The notes below the pieces were generated by a model. That model did no database searches. It was not told where the DNA came from and saw nothing but the letters and a program-made list of their open reading frames with translations. DNA of 49,212 bases, taken from NCBI GenBank assembly GCA_019416285.1, contig DXXM01000024.1, forward strand, positions 1 through 49,212, written 5' to 3'. Made by a program: the position numbers and the translations under genes. Shown here piece after piece: positions 42,174 through 49,212 of the stretch (its first letter is position 1; every line of letters starts with the position of its first letter). The DNA comes from Bacteroidales bacterium. GTDB lineage: Bacteria > Bacteroidota > Bacteroidia > Bacteroidales > Muribaculaceae.

Positions 42174-43772
42174 CTATATATTTTCAAGTTTCTTGTAGCG
42201 GAAGTAGTCCACATCGACATATCCGCCGGCTTCGGCCGTCGCATAGTTGAAGATTGCGAAGCGTGTGCCCATGAAGAAACGGCGGTAGTCGAAAATCATT
42301 TTGAAATCCTTGCCTATCGGGTGCCACTTTTTGCCGTCGACACTATATGCAAAGGTGGCAATATCACGTCCGGGGCGGAAATCGGCCATGATTTTCAGGC
42401 AGATTTTGTCGCCGTCGAGAGCCACACGCTCTATCTCGCGGTTATCCACGCCGGTGACGGAATGGTCGTCGCCGAGACTTACGGACGAAGTAGTGGCGGC
42501 GAGCCACTTTCTGCCGTTTTCATTTATGACGGTGAGGAGACCGGAATCGCCGTTGAGGGCGCCGAAGCCTGCCACGTCGCCGGATTTCATGGCTGAAATG
42601 TCGATTTTCACAACTGCCTCACATGCCGGCCCCTCCATGCGCTGTGAAATCGTGTTGGGAGCCTCGAAGATATTTCCGACAATGCGGGAGGTGGCGAGGC
42701 GCAGATGGCCGGGGCGCGCGGTGAGTGACCAGGCAGAGTCTATCGGATTGTGGTTCCACTCCCAGAGAAGTGACTTGCGGCCTTTGGAAAATTCGTCGCT
42801 CGCCACGATGCCGTCCCCTTTCACCGGGACAAGTTTCTTGGCGATTGTGCAGGGCACCTTGCCGTCGGCGTCGCCGAGCATCGGCCATCCGTCGGTCCAG
42901 CGGCAGGGATTGAGAGTGAGGATGCGCCCTACTCCGCCGCGGTCCTGGAAAATCATGCCCCACCAGTTGCCGGATGAATCGTCGACAATACATCCCTGTC
43001 CTACAAACGGGAAACCGCCAAACTCGGATTCGAGAATCACGCATTTCTCGTAAGGGCCACATATATTATCCGCGCGATAGCAGAGCTGACGGCGGGGTTT
43101 TCCTGAAGGCCAGGAGATTATGAGCGCGTAATACTTGCCGTTGTGTTTGATGACGCGGCTACCCTCGTGGAGACCGGTCTCCGACTTGTCAGGGAAAATC
43201 ACGGTCTGATCTATGCCCCCATCCTTCACGCCCGAAAGGTCCGGATTGAGCTCGCGGAGGCGAATCTGTCCGCTGCCATAAAACACATAGACACGTCCGT
43301 CATCATCGAAAAGGAGCGATGAGTCATGAAAGTGGTCGGTGCGGCTGACGAGCTCCCATTTGCCGGCGGGGGCGGTCGTGGAATATATATATGATTTATA
43401 AGGTGCGTCATTCGGCGAGAATAGTGCGTAGAAACGGCCGTTGTGATAGCGGAGAGAAGTAGCCCACTGGCCCTTGCCGTAGACAGTGCCTCCATTGAGG
43501 TCATAGCGGGGGGTGTCGTTGAGCGTATCAAACACATAGCCGACAGTCTCCCAGTTGACAAGGTCTTTAGATTTCATGACCGGACATCCCGGCATGAGGT
43601 GCATGGTTGTGCTCACCATATAGAAGTCGTCATCCACTCTGATGACGTCGGGGTCCGGGACATCGGCCCAGATGACCGGGTTAGGAAACACTTTCGGAGC
43701 GGAAGCGGCGGAGGCTGGCGGCGCTCCCAGCGCTATCACTGCAAGCAATATGTTTCTGACTGTCTTAATCAT
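42174..43772 (-). CDS. GH43 beta-xylosidase/arabinofuranosidase (subfamily-12-like)
   Basis: 532 residues with signal peptide (RNILLAVIALGAPPASAAS), so probably periplasmic. Propeller domain: NPVIWADVPDPDVIRVDDDFYMVSTTMHLMPG with base Asp about 40, HDSSLLFDDDGRVYVFYGSG, and acid Glu in GLHEGSRVIKHNGKYY (about 203). The C-terminal concanavalin-like domain (about 310-532; SDEFSKGRKSLLWEWNHNP) is typical of the GH43 group that frees xylose or arabinose from short oligosaccharides. It is transcribed divergently from the large hybrid sensor, with its own TAnnTTTG element, and ends at its own terminator, so it is a monocistronic unit of the xylan locus. Confidence 0.92.
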   Translation of the reverse strand: MIKTVRNILLAVIALGAPPASAASAPKVFPNPVIWADVPDPDVIRVDDDFYMVSTTMHLMPGCPVMKSKDLVNWETVGYVFDTLNDTPRYDLNGGTVYGKGQWATSLRYHNGRFYALFSPNDAPYKSYIYSTTAPAGKWELVSRTDHFHDSSLLFDDDGRVYVFYGSGQIRLRELNPDLSGVKDGGIDQTVIFPDKSETGLHEGSRVIKHNGKYYALIISWPSGKPRRQLCYRADNICGPYEKCVILESEFGGFPFVGQGCIVDDSSGNWWGMIFQDRGGVGRILTLNPCRWTDGWPMLGDADGKVPCTIAKKLVPVKGDGIVASDEFSKGRKSLLWEWNHNPIDSAWSLTARPGHLRLATSRIVGNIFEAPNTISQRMEGPACEAVVKIDISAMKSGDVAGFGALNGDSGLLTVINENGRKWLAATTSSVSLGDDHSVTGVDNREIERVALDGDKICLKIMADFRPGRDIATFAYSVDGKKWHPIGKDFKMIFDYRRFFMGTRFAIFNYATAEAGGYVDVDYFRYKKLENI

Positions 43773-43844
43773 GGTTTTTTATGAGTTTTGATTGATCATG
43801 GTTAATCGGAGGAGATGCCACCCATCAGACGGCTTATCCATTGG

Positions 43845-43852
43845 CAAAGTTA
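43845..43852 (-). promoter_or_regulatory. -7 element for GH43 (42174-43772)
   Basis: The minus strand reads TAACTTTG, matching TAnnTTTG, 73 bases before ATG 43772. Confidence 0.6.
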
Positions 43853-44010
43853 CATTAAAAATATAGAGGTGACGTTAAGTATAGTATCATCAAGATGAAC
43901 GACTGAAAATTCGGATTATATATTTATATTATTTTGATTCATATTTGTAACATCGCCCCTTTTTTGTCTCAAAATGAGCTACAAACTTCTGAGTTTTGCA
44001 GAATTTTGCG

Positions 44011-44018
44011 TAACTTTG
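44011..44018 (+). promoter_or_regulatory. -7 element for the xylan hybrid sensor
   Basis: TAACTTTG matches TAnnTTTG, 19 bases before ATG 44037, giving a very short leader. It is divergent from the GH43 promoter at 43845-43852; the 158 bases between them would hold shared control sites. Confidence 0.6.
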
Positions 44019-44036
44019 TGAATAAGTAATTATGCC

Positions 44037-47000
44037 ATGAACAACATACTCCGACTTATTGCATTTCTTATGCTGACAATCTCGATTGTGCTGAGGGCTG
44101 ACGCCTTGCAGAACACACGTCTTTTCAACGCACGCGAGATGATTTCGTCAAACTACAGCAGTTTCTGTCTTGACAATGACGGATACCTGTGGATAGGCAC
44201 ACAATACGGACTTCTACGATTCGACGGAACCAATTTCGACAAGTATCTTCACGACGAATATTCGGAATCGTCTCTTAGCGACAACCGAATCATGAAAATC
44301 ATGCTCGACTCATCTGACCGCCTCTGGGTGGGCACTTGCGAGGGCCTCAACCTCTACGACCCTGACACCGACAGCTTCAAACGCATCTCACTTCCCAACA
44401 GTGAATTCTACGGATATATTTTTGATATCTGTCAGCTTTCAAGCGGCGACATAGTCTTCATGGTGTCAGGCGTAGGACTACATATCATCGATTTTTCCTC
44501 AGGTGAACCGGTGGCGGTGAGATACATGGCGCAGATTGAAAATTCAAATTCCATCAATGTGCTCACCGCATCGTCAAAAGGTGAGCTGATAGGCGGCAAT
44601 CACAACGGCGACGTTATCAGGATAGCTGCAAACGGCCAGGTGCGAACCTATCATCTGTCAGATACATATATTCAGATATTGCTCCACGACGGCGAAGGCA
44701 ACATTTTTGTGGCCTCCACAACAAAATGCTGGCTGTGGAATCCGAAAACAGATGTATTCACCCCGATAACGATACCCGACGGCCTGAAACCTGTACTGAA
44801 CTGCGCGGAACTCACTGACGACGGTAAAATACTGGTAGGCACCGTGGGTAGCGGTCTCTTCTCACTTGAAAAAGACAGGATGGAGCTCAGACCCTACCGC
44901 GAACTCGGCAATCCGATAATAGACATCAACAAGGCGAGAATCTCGACCATACATCAGGATTCACTCGGCAATGTATGGCTGGGATGCGCGCATCAGGGTC
45001 TCGTTATGGCGCCGAAGCGTGAAATCCCGTTTAATTTCATCTACATAGCCCGTGCGTTGCCCGGATATTCGGGAGGTAAAACCAACATTGCCGTGCTTCC
45101 GGGATCAGACAATATATGGATGGGGCTTGACAACGGAGTGCTGCTCTCGGTTGACAGCAACGGTAACTTATTGTCAAAAAGACAATTAGGGGGGGCCATA
45201 AGTTCACTCCACGTATCACGCTCCGGGCTGCTGTATGCAGGAGTCGACAACCATGGCCTCTATGAACTAAATCCGGCCACCGGCTCGATGCGTCACCTCA
45301 TCAACATCAGCGGTAACTATATCGCGCAGGCAGTCACAGAAGATCACAATGGCAACCTATATCTCGGAGTACACGGCGAAGGGGTAGCAGTCATGAACCG
45401 GCAGACAGGAGAGACGCACTGGCTGACAGACGGCAGGGACAAGAAATACCGTTGGATTTCGTCGCTTTTCTGCGACTCTAAAAACAGGATATGGATCGGC
45501 ATGTACGGCGGCCTGGCGGTGTATGACACAGCCTCCGGTCAACACACATCGCTCAGCGACATCAATCCGCAGATGGTGAAGGGTGTACACAATTCAATCC
45601 GCGAAGACAGAAACGGAAATATCTGGGACGCGACAAGCAACGGTCTCTTCATCATAAACCCGAAAGACAATTCATATAAGAGGCTGACACCCAAGGATGG
45701 CCTGTCGGACATCAACGTATCGACAATTATATTCGACACCGACGGCAACGCCTGGGTGGGGACGCACGACGGTCTGAATCGCGTTGACAGCACATTCAGC
45801 ATCATACCCTTCTACGGCCGCAACGACATGTCGGACAGCGACTATTTCTCTGCGACAATCTCAGCCGACAGCAGCCGGCTCCTCTTCAGCGGCGAAAAAG
45901 GCATCACCCTCTTCGAACCCGCCAAGCTGAAAAAACCAGAGTTTGAAAGAGACATATTTATTTCCGGCATCTATCTCAACGGAGAGAAGGTCAACAACAC
46001 CACTCTCTCCTCTTCGGGCGAGGAGGTGCTGACCGACGGAAATTTCGACCCGGAATATATCCGTCTGTCATACCGCGACAACTCGCTGGTAATCCGCATG
46101 TCGACCAAGGATTTCCGCGAGACCGACAATCTGATTTTCCAGTGGCGTATCCCAGGCATGGTCGATGACTGGGTATCCACTACGGCCGGAAGCGGAATCA
46201 TAGCCCTGCCCCATTTCCAATCGGGCGACTACAAACTGGAAATCAGAGCGTTTGAAAACGGACTATATTCAGAAGTCAAGACGGTGGATATATCCGTCAC
46301 AGCCCCGTGGTATCTCTCGAAAGTGGCTAAAGTCATCTATTTCCTGCTGTTATGCGTGCTCATAGCGCTCGTGTTACGAGTGGTGAAACACAAAAACGCC
46401 GAGCGTGTCAACGAGGAGAAAATCAAGTTCTTCATAAATATATCTCATGAAATCCGCTCGCCGCTGACCCTCATACTCAGCCCGCTTGAACGGATAATGA
46501 AAAAGGACCATGACCCCGAAACGCTTCGCAATCTCAACGCCATCCACCGCAATGCCAACCGCATCCTCGGACTCATCAACCAGCTACTCGACATTCGAAA
46601 AATCGACAAGGGCAAGATGAGAATCGAGTGCTCGGAGACTGAATTCATGAGTTTCACCGGAGAGCTCGTGGATATATTCAAACCTCAGGCCGAAGAGAAG
46701 AATATCAGTCTGAATTTCAGGGCGGCAAATCCCGACCTCACTAAAATCGACGTGTGGATTGACCGCAACAATTTCGACAAGGTGCTGGTCAATCTCATTT
46801 CAAACGCCATCAAATATACTCCTGAAGGCGGTGAGATAGACGTGACCGTCGATGCCAGAACAGACGAGACTATGGACGACTATGTTGAAGTCAAGGTGTC
46901 GGACACCGGTATAGGTCTGGACGAGAAAAACATCAGCCATATCTTTGACCGCTTCTATCAGGGCAAATTCAACAGCCGCGACATACCTCTTGGCTTCGGC

Positions 47001-48011
47001 ATAGGTCTCGACCTCTGCCGCCTGCTCGTCGAACTACATCACGGCACAATCACAGCCGCCAACCGGACCGACTGTCGCGGCAGTGTGTTCACCGTGCGCA
47101 TCCCCGTCGGCAAAAAGGACGAAGAGAGTGAGACGCAGGAAGAAAGCACCGGCGAGGCTTCGGCCAGAAACAGTCTCCCGCATATTGAGAAAGAGACTCC
47201 GGCTGCGCCTTATATCAAGCGCAACCGTCAGAATCAATCGTCGAAGATTCTTGTGGTCGACGACGACGCTGAAATCCGCACATTCCTCGCCGACATTCTT
47301 TCGGGATTAGGCAAAGTGACCGAAGCCATAAACGGCGAGGAAGCCCTGCGCAGCATCACGGAATCGCAGCCCGACTTGGTGGTTTCCGATGTCGTAATGC
47401 CTGGAATGGACGGCCTCACACTGCTCAAGACTCTCAAAAGCAATATAGAGACCAACCATATCCCCGTAATCCTCCTCAGTTCCAAGAATGATGTGGCTGA
47501 CCGCATGGCCGGTTGGGACAAAGGCGCCGACGGCTACATCGGAAAACCCTTCAACATTGAAGAGCTCCAGGCCATGTGCGACAATCTGATTGACAACCGC
47601 CTGCGTCTGCGTGGTAAATTCTCGGGCACACAGCAGCAGGACGACAAGATTGAGACCCCCGAACTCAAGGGTAACGACAAGAACCTTATTGACAAAATAG
47701 TGGGTGAAATCAACGAGCATCTTGAGGACCCTAATCTCAATGTCGAGAAACTCTGTCAGGAAGTGGGTCTCAGCCGCGCGCATCTCAACAGAAAGATGAA
47801 GGAGCTTTTCGGGCTTACGCCGAGCGAGTTCATCCGCAACGTGAGACTGCGAAAAGCCTGTGAGCTCCTCCGACAACCCGACGTCGATATATCGCAGATT
47901 GCATACAGCGTCGGATTCTCATCGCAGCCGCATTTCTCGACTGCTTTCAAGCGCTTCACAGGCTTCTCTCCTACCGAATATAGACAGAAAAACTGTAATG
48001 TACCGGAATAA
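44037..48011 (+). CDS. hybrid two-component system (HTCS) with Reg_prop/Y_Y_Y sensor, xylan regulator
   Basis: 1324 residues. Signal peptide (RLIAFLMLTISIVLRADA), then about 14 beta-propeller repeats (Reg_prop; e.g. DNDGYLWIGTQYGLLRFDG, DSLGNVWLGCAHQGL) to about 640 and a Y_Y_Y domain (about 690-755). A membrane helix lies at about 763-783. It is followed by HisKA with phospho-acceptor His of ISHEIRSPLTL (about 804), HATPase_c (VSDTGIGLDE, GFGIGLDLC), a receiver domain with Asp of SDVVMPGMDG (about 1118) and an AraC-type DNA-binding domain (about 1215-1315; GLSRAHLNRKMKELFGLTPSEFIR). This is the architecture that senses oligosaccharides in the periplasm. Placement beside the xylan genes makes it the likely activator of the xus operon and perhaps the accessory enzymes. 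Confidence 0.93.
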   Translation: MNNILRLIAFLMLTISIVLRADALQNTRLFNAREMISSNYSSFCLDNDGYLWIGTQYGLLRFDGTNFDKYLHDEYSESSLSDNRIMKIMLDSSDRLWVGTCEGLNLYDPDTDSFKRISLPNSEFYGYIFDICQLSSGDIVFMVSGVGLHIIDFSSGEPVAVRYMAQIENSNSINVLTASSKGELIGGNHNGDVIRIAANGQVRTYHLSDTYIQILLHDGEGNIFVASTTKCWLWNPKTDVFTPITIPDGLKPVLNCAELTDDGKILVGTVGSGLFSLEKDRMELRPYRELGNPIIDINKARISTIHQDSLGNVWLGCAHQGLVMAPKREIPFNFIYIARALPGYSGGKTNIAVLPGSDNIWMGLDNGVLLSVDSNGNLLSKRQLGGAISSLHVSRSGLLYAGVDNHGLYELNPATGSMRHLINISGNYIAQAVTEDHNGNLYLGVHGEGVAVMNRQTGETHWLTDGRDKKYRWISSLFCDSKNRIWIGMYGGLAVYDTASGQHTSLSDINPQMVKGVHNSIREDRNGNIWDATSNGLFIINPKDNSYKRLTPKDGLSDINVSTIIFDTDGNAWVGTHDGLNRVDSTFSIIPFYGRNDMSDSDYFSATISADSSRLLFSGEKGITLFEPAKLKKPEFERDIFISGIYLNGEKVNNTTLSSSGEEVLTDGNFDPEYIRLSYRDNSLVIRMSTKDFRETDNLIFQWRIPGMVDDWVSTTAGSGIIALPHFQSGDYKLEIRAFENGLYSEVKTVDISVTAPWYLSKVAKVIYFLLLCVLIALVLRVVKHKNAERVNEEKIKFFINISHEIRSPLTLILSPLERIMKKDHDPETLRNLNAIHRNANRILGLINQLLDIRKIDKGKMRIECSETEFMSFTGELVDIFKPQAEEKNISLNFRAANPDLTKIDVWIDRNNFDKVLVNLISNAIKYTPEGGEIDVTVDARTDETMDDYVEVKVSDTGIGLDEKNISHIFDRFYQGKFNSRDIPLGFGIGLDLCRLLVELHHGTITAANRTDCRGSVFTVRIPVGKKDEESETQEESTGEASARNSLPHIEKETPAAPYIKRNRQNQSSKILVVDDDAEIRTFLADILSGLGKVTEAINGEEALRSITESQPDLVVSDVVMPGMDGLTLLKTLKSNIETNHIPVILLSSKNDVADRMAGWDKGADGYIGKPFNIEELQAMCDNLIDNRLRLRGKFSGTQQQDDKIETPELKGNDKNLIDKIVGEINEHLEDPNLNVEKLCQEVGLSRAHLNRKMKELFGLTPSEFIRNVRLRKACELLRQPDVDISQIAYSVGFSSQPHFSTAFKRFTGFSPTEYRQKNCNVPE

Positions 48012-48142
48012 CACCCACCGAAAAAATCCGCTGACCCGTAGTTTTTTAACATTTAAACCGTCTTTTGTAACTATTCAGCGAATCGGCAATAGAGGTGTTT
48101 AGGTTGATAATTCAACTTAATCAACTGAATATCATAAAATTA

Positions 48143-48181
48143 ATAGCGGTTTTATTTGCATATGTCAAACAAAACCGCTAT
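48143..48181. repeat. 39-bp hairpin/dyad overlapping IS66 transposase start
   Basis: ATAGCGGTTTTATTTG (48143-48158) and CAAACAAAACCGCTAT (48166-48181) are inverted repeats with one mismatch around CATATGT. The first ATG of the transposase frame (48162-48164) lies in the loop, and a TAnnTTTG element overlaps the right arm. It may be an operator, or a structure limiting transposase expression. Confidence 0.55.
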
Positions 48182-48827
48182 CTTTGTATCTGTGAAACAG
48201 CAGGTTAACGACATAAATTCGGCTTTGACCGGACTATTATCCGAACTTCAATCGTTGAGAAAAACGGTTGATTCCCTGTATGCCGAAAATCATTCGCTTA
48301 ACCGCAATGTCGACAGACTGCTGAAAGAGAACCGCGAACTGCGCAAGCGGCTGGAAAAATATGAGAAGCCGCCCAAAGACTCCGGCAACAGCAGTACGCC
48401 GCCATCGAAGGAGCCGATAAAGTCTGAGGTTGAACGGCGTACCAAGTCGCTGAGGAAAAAGTCGGACAAGGCTGTCGGCGGTCAGCCGAGCCATGAGGGA
48501 ACAACCCGTAAAATGGTGGAGACTCCCGATGAGATAGAAAATATAGCATCGCAGTTCTGTAGTGAATGTGGCAGAAACCTGTCGGATGTCGAAGGGGAAC
48601 TTGATTATGTCATGCAGGAGATTGACCTGCCGCCGATAACGCCAATATATCGGGCACGCAGGTTTTACAAGAAAGTCTGTGCCTGCGGTTGTTGCAACCG
48701 TGATTATGCTCCGCGCAGGAGAGGCGGCAACGCCATCACATTCGGCAGGAACATCCGTGCGGTCGCCACTTATCTGAACGTGGTGCAGTGTATGCCGTAT
48801 GAGCGGTTGCAGTCGTTGTTCGAGTAG
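48162..48827 (+). pseudogene. IS66 family transposase TnpC, truncated after the N-terminal third to half
   Basis: The frame encodes a leucine-zipper-like coiled coil (LQSLRKTVDSLYAENHSLNRNVDRLLKEN), the IS66 linker YEKPPKDSGNSSTPPSKEP, and a zinc finger of the zf-IS66 type (FCSECGRNLSDVEG...VCACGCC). It reaches AVATYLNVVQCMPYERLQSLFE, the start of the core domain, then stops at TAG 48825-48827. Full TnpC proteins are roughly 500 residues, so the DDE catalytic region is missing and the gene cannot transpose. Sequence after the stop is unrelated, so the element was cut rather than merely mutated. The exact start is uncertain because a promoter-like element lies within the first codons. No TnpA or TnpB is present. 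Confidence 0.85.
48179..48186 (+). promoter_or_regulatory. -7 element inside the 5' end of the transposase frame
   Basis: TATCTTTG matches TAnnTTTG, with TTTG 20 bases upstream (48155-48158), a near-ideal sigma-ABfr promoter. Transcription would start at about 48193, so translation may begin later than the first ATG, for example near the GTG at 48191 or further in. Confidence 0.55.
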
Positions 48828-49020
48828 ATATACTCTGAGGGGAAATCAGTGGCGACACAAAGTCTTGCCTCTTTTATCCAATCTTCAATTTGCAGAACCA
48901 GCTTCCCTTCCTTACTGTTCCGCCATTTATAATCATCGCAAATCTCTATTACTTCACTTTTGGTTTCTTCAAACAAGTTCTCAGGTAGAGTCTCTTTTAT
49001 GCCATTCAATGAATCCTGCA
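48828..49020 (-). pseudogene. unidentified gene fragment (minus strand)
   Basis: The minus strand reads a protein-like stretch from about 49020: LQDSLNGIKETLPENLF, then EETKSEVIEICDDYKWRNSKEGKLVLQIEDWIKEARLCV to SEYI near 48830. It is charged, predicted helical and without low-complexity bias, unlike typical antisense translations. The open frame runs into clearly foreign sequence on both sides (the IS66 fragment at one end, another fragment at the other), so both termini are artificial. The family is not recognised. Confidence 0.35.
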
Positions 49021-49168
49021 GAAGCGGTATGACAGTCTGAAAGCCGATTCGCTTCGTGAACACAACTCCTACCAAAAGGAAATCGGTGCGGCGACCAAAC
49101 GAGCTGCCGAATGGGAGGCACGTTATAAAGCCGAATACAATCGGACGAAGGAGCTGCACTGCATCTAA
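49013..49168 (+). pseudogene. unidentified coiled-coil gene fragment interrupted by IS21-like end
   Basis: The plus strand reads LQKRYDSLKADSLREHN and continues through KRAAEWEARYKAEYNRTKELH until the IS terminus at 49160, where two IS-derived codons and TAA (49166-49168) end it. The upstream side is closed by TGA 49010-49012. The heptad-like, Lys/Glu/Arg-rich sequence is a coiled coil such as occurs in the C-terminal part of mobilization (relaxase) proteins, but the family cannot be named. It looks like a gene into which the IS inserted. Confidence 0.35.
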
Positions 49169-49212
49169 CATTTGAAAAGGGACCCGGATAGCAATTGAAA
49201 AGGGGACCACCC
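49160..49212. mobile_element. IS21-like element terminus (partial, runs off right edge)
   Basis: TGCATCTAACATTTG opens a terminus containing TTGAAAAGGGACCC (49172-49185) and TTGAAAAGGGGACC (49195-49208). It matches the reverse complement of 150-200 except for a few bases. The element body would extend to the right, outside the window. The small differences leave open whether this is the istA-side or istB-side end of the second copy. Confidence 0.7.

Noticed and set aside
1..49212. CRISPR arrays, tRNA or rRNA genes
   Set aside because: No regularly spaced repeats and no tRNA cloverleaf or rRNA-like stretch were recognised on either strand.

Overview
The window is Bacteroidales chromosome. It shows SusC/SusD pairs, hybrid two-component regulators, Sec/lipoprotein signals on almost every enzyme and repeated TAnnTTTG promoter elements. 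Tandem polysaccharide utilization loci (PULs) and C-terminal tails ending in PGxYIxxGKK-like motifs fit a Prevotellaceae or Muribaculaceae gut bacterium. The family is an inference; the order is well supported.

Layout. (1) 1-200: end of an IS21-like element with the start of istA running off the left edge. (2) 201-1223: decayed accessory DNA, with a helical gene remnant split by an in-frame TGA, a 25-residue membrane peptide ORF and short repeats. (3) 1224-2279: two coupled GNAT acetyltransferases. (4) 2338-14482: a compact fructan PUL. A GH32 - FHS transporter - fructokinase operon (minus) is divergent from a hybrid sensor with a sugar-binding periplasmic domain, followed by susC and susD (plus); strong terminators close both sides. 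(5) 14588-26768: a minus-strand cluster of accessory enzymes: GH31, GH43, CE1-type esterase, GH43, GH5, CE6-type esterase and GH97. (6) 26926-41740: a GH43 followed by the six-gene xylan core, xusA-xusB-xusC-xusD-xusE-xyn10C in Prevotella nomenclature. (7) 42174-48011: another GH43 divergent from a large hybrid sensor/regulator with a Reg_prop/Y_Y_Y sensor region. (8) 48143-49212: a truncated IS66 transposase, two unidentified gene fragments and a second IS21-like terminus facing outward.

How it works together. The right two thirds read as an arabinoxylan system. The Xus proteins bind and import xylan pieces cut by the lipoprotein GH10. GH43 enzymes remove arabinose or xylose, the esterases remove acyl groups, and GH31 and GH97 remove alpha-linked or galactose/arabinopyranose-type decorations. 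The left third feeds fructans through SusCD, GH32, a fructose transporter and fructokinase, with the sensor probably reading free fructose.

Most notable: a perfect 21-bp inverted repeat flanks a 157-bp spacer directly upstream of GH97, reaching its start codon (16546-16744). It has the architecture of a phase-variable invertible promoter. Also notable are a shared, unassigned C-terminal module in the adjacent GH5 and CE6-type enzymes, and a 29-bp tandem duplication that creates a 13-residue leader peptide at the CE6-type gene.
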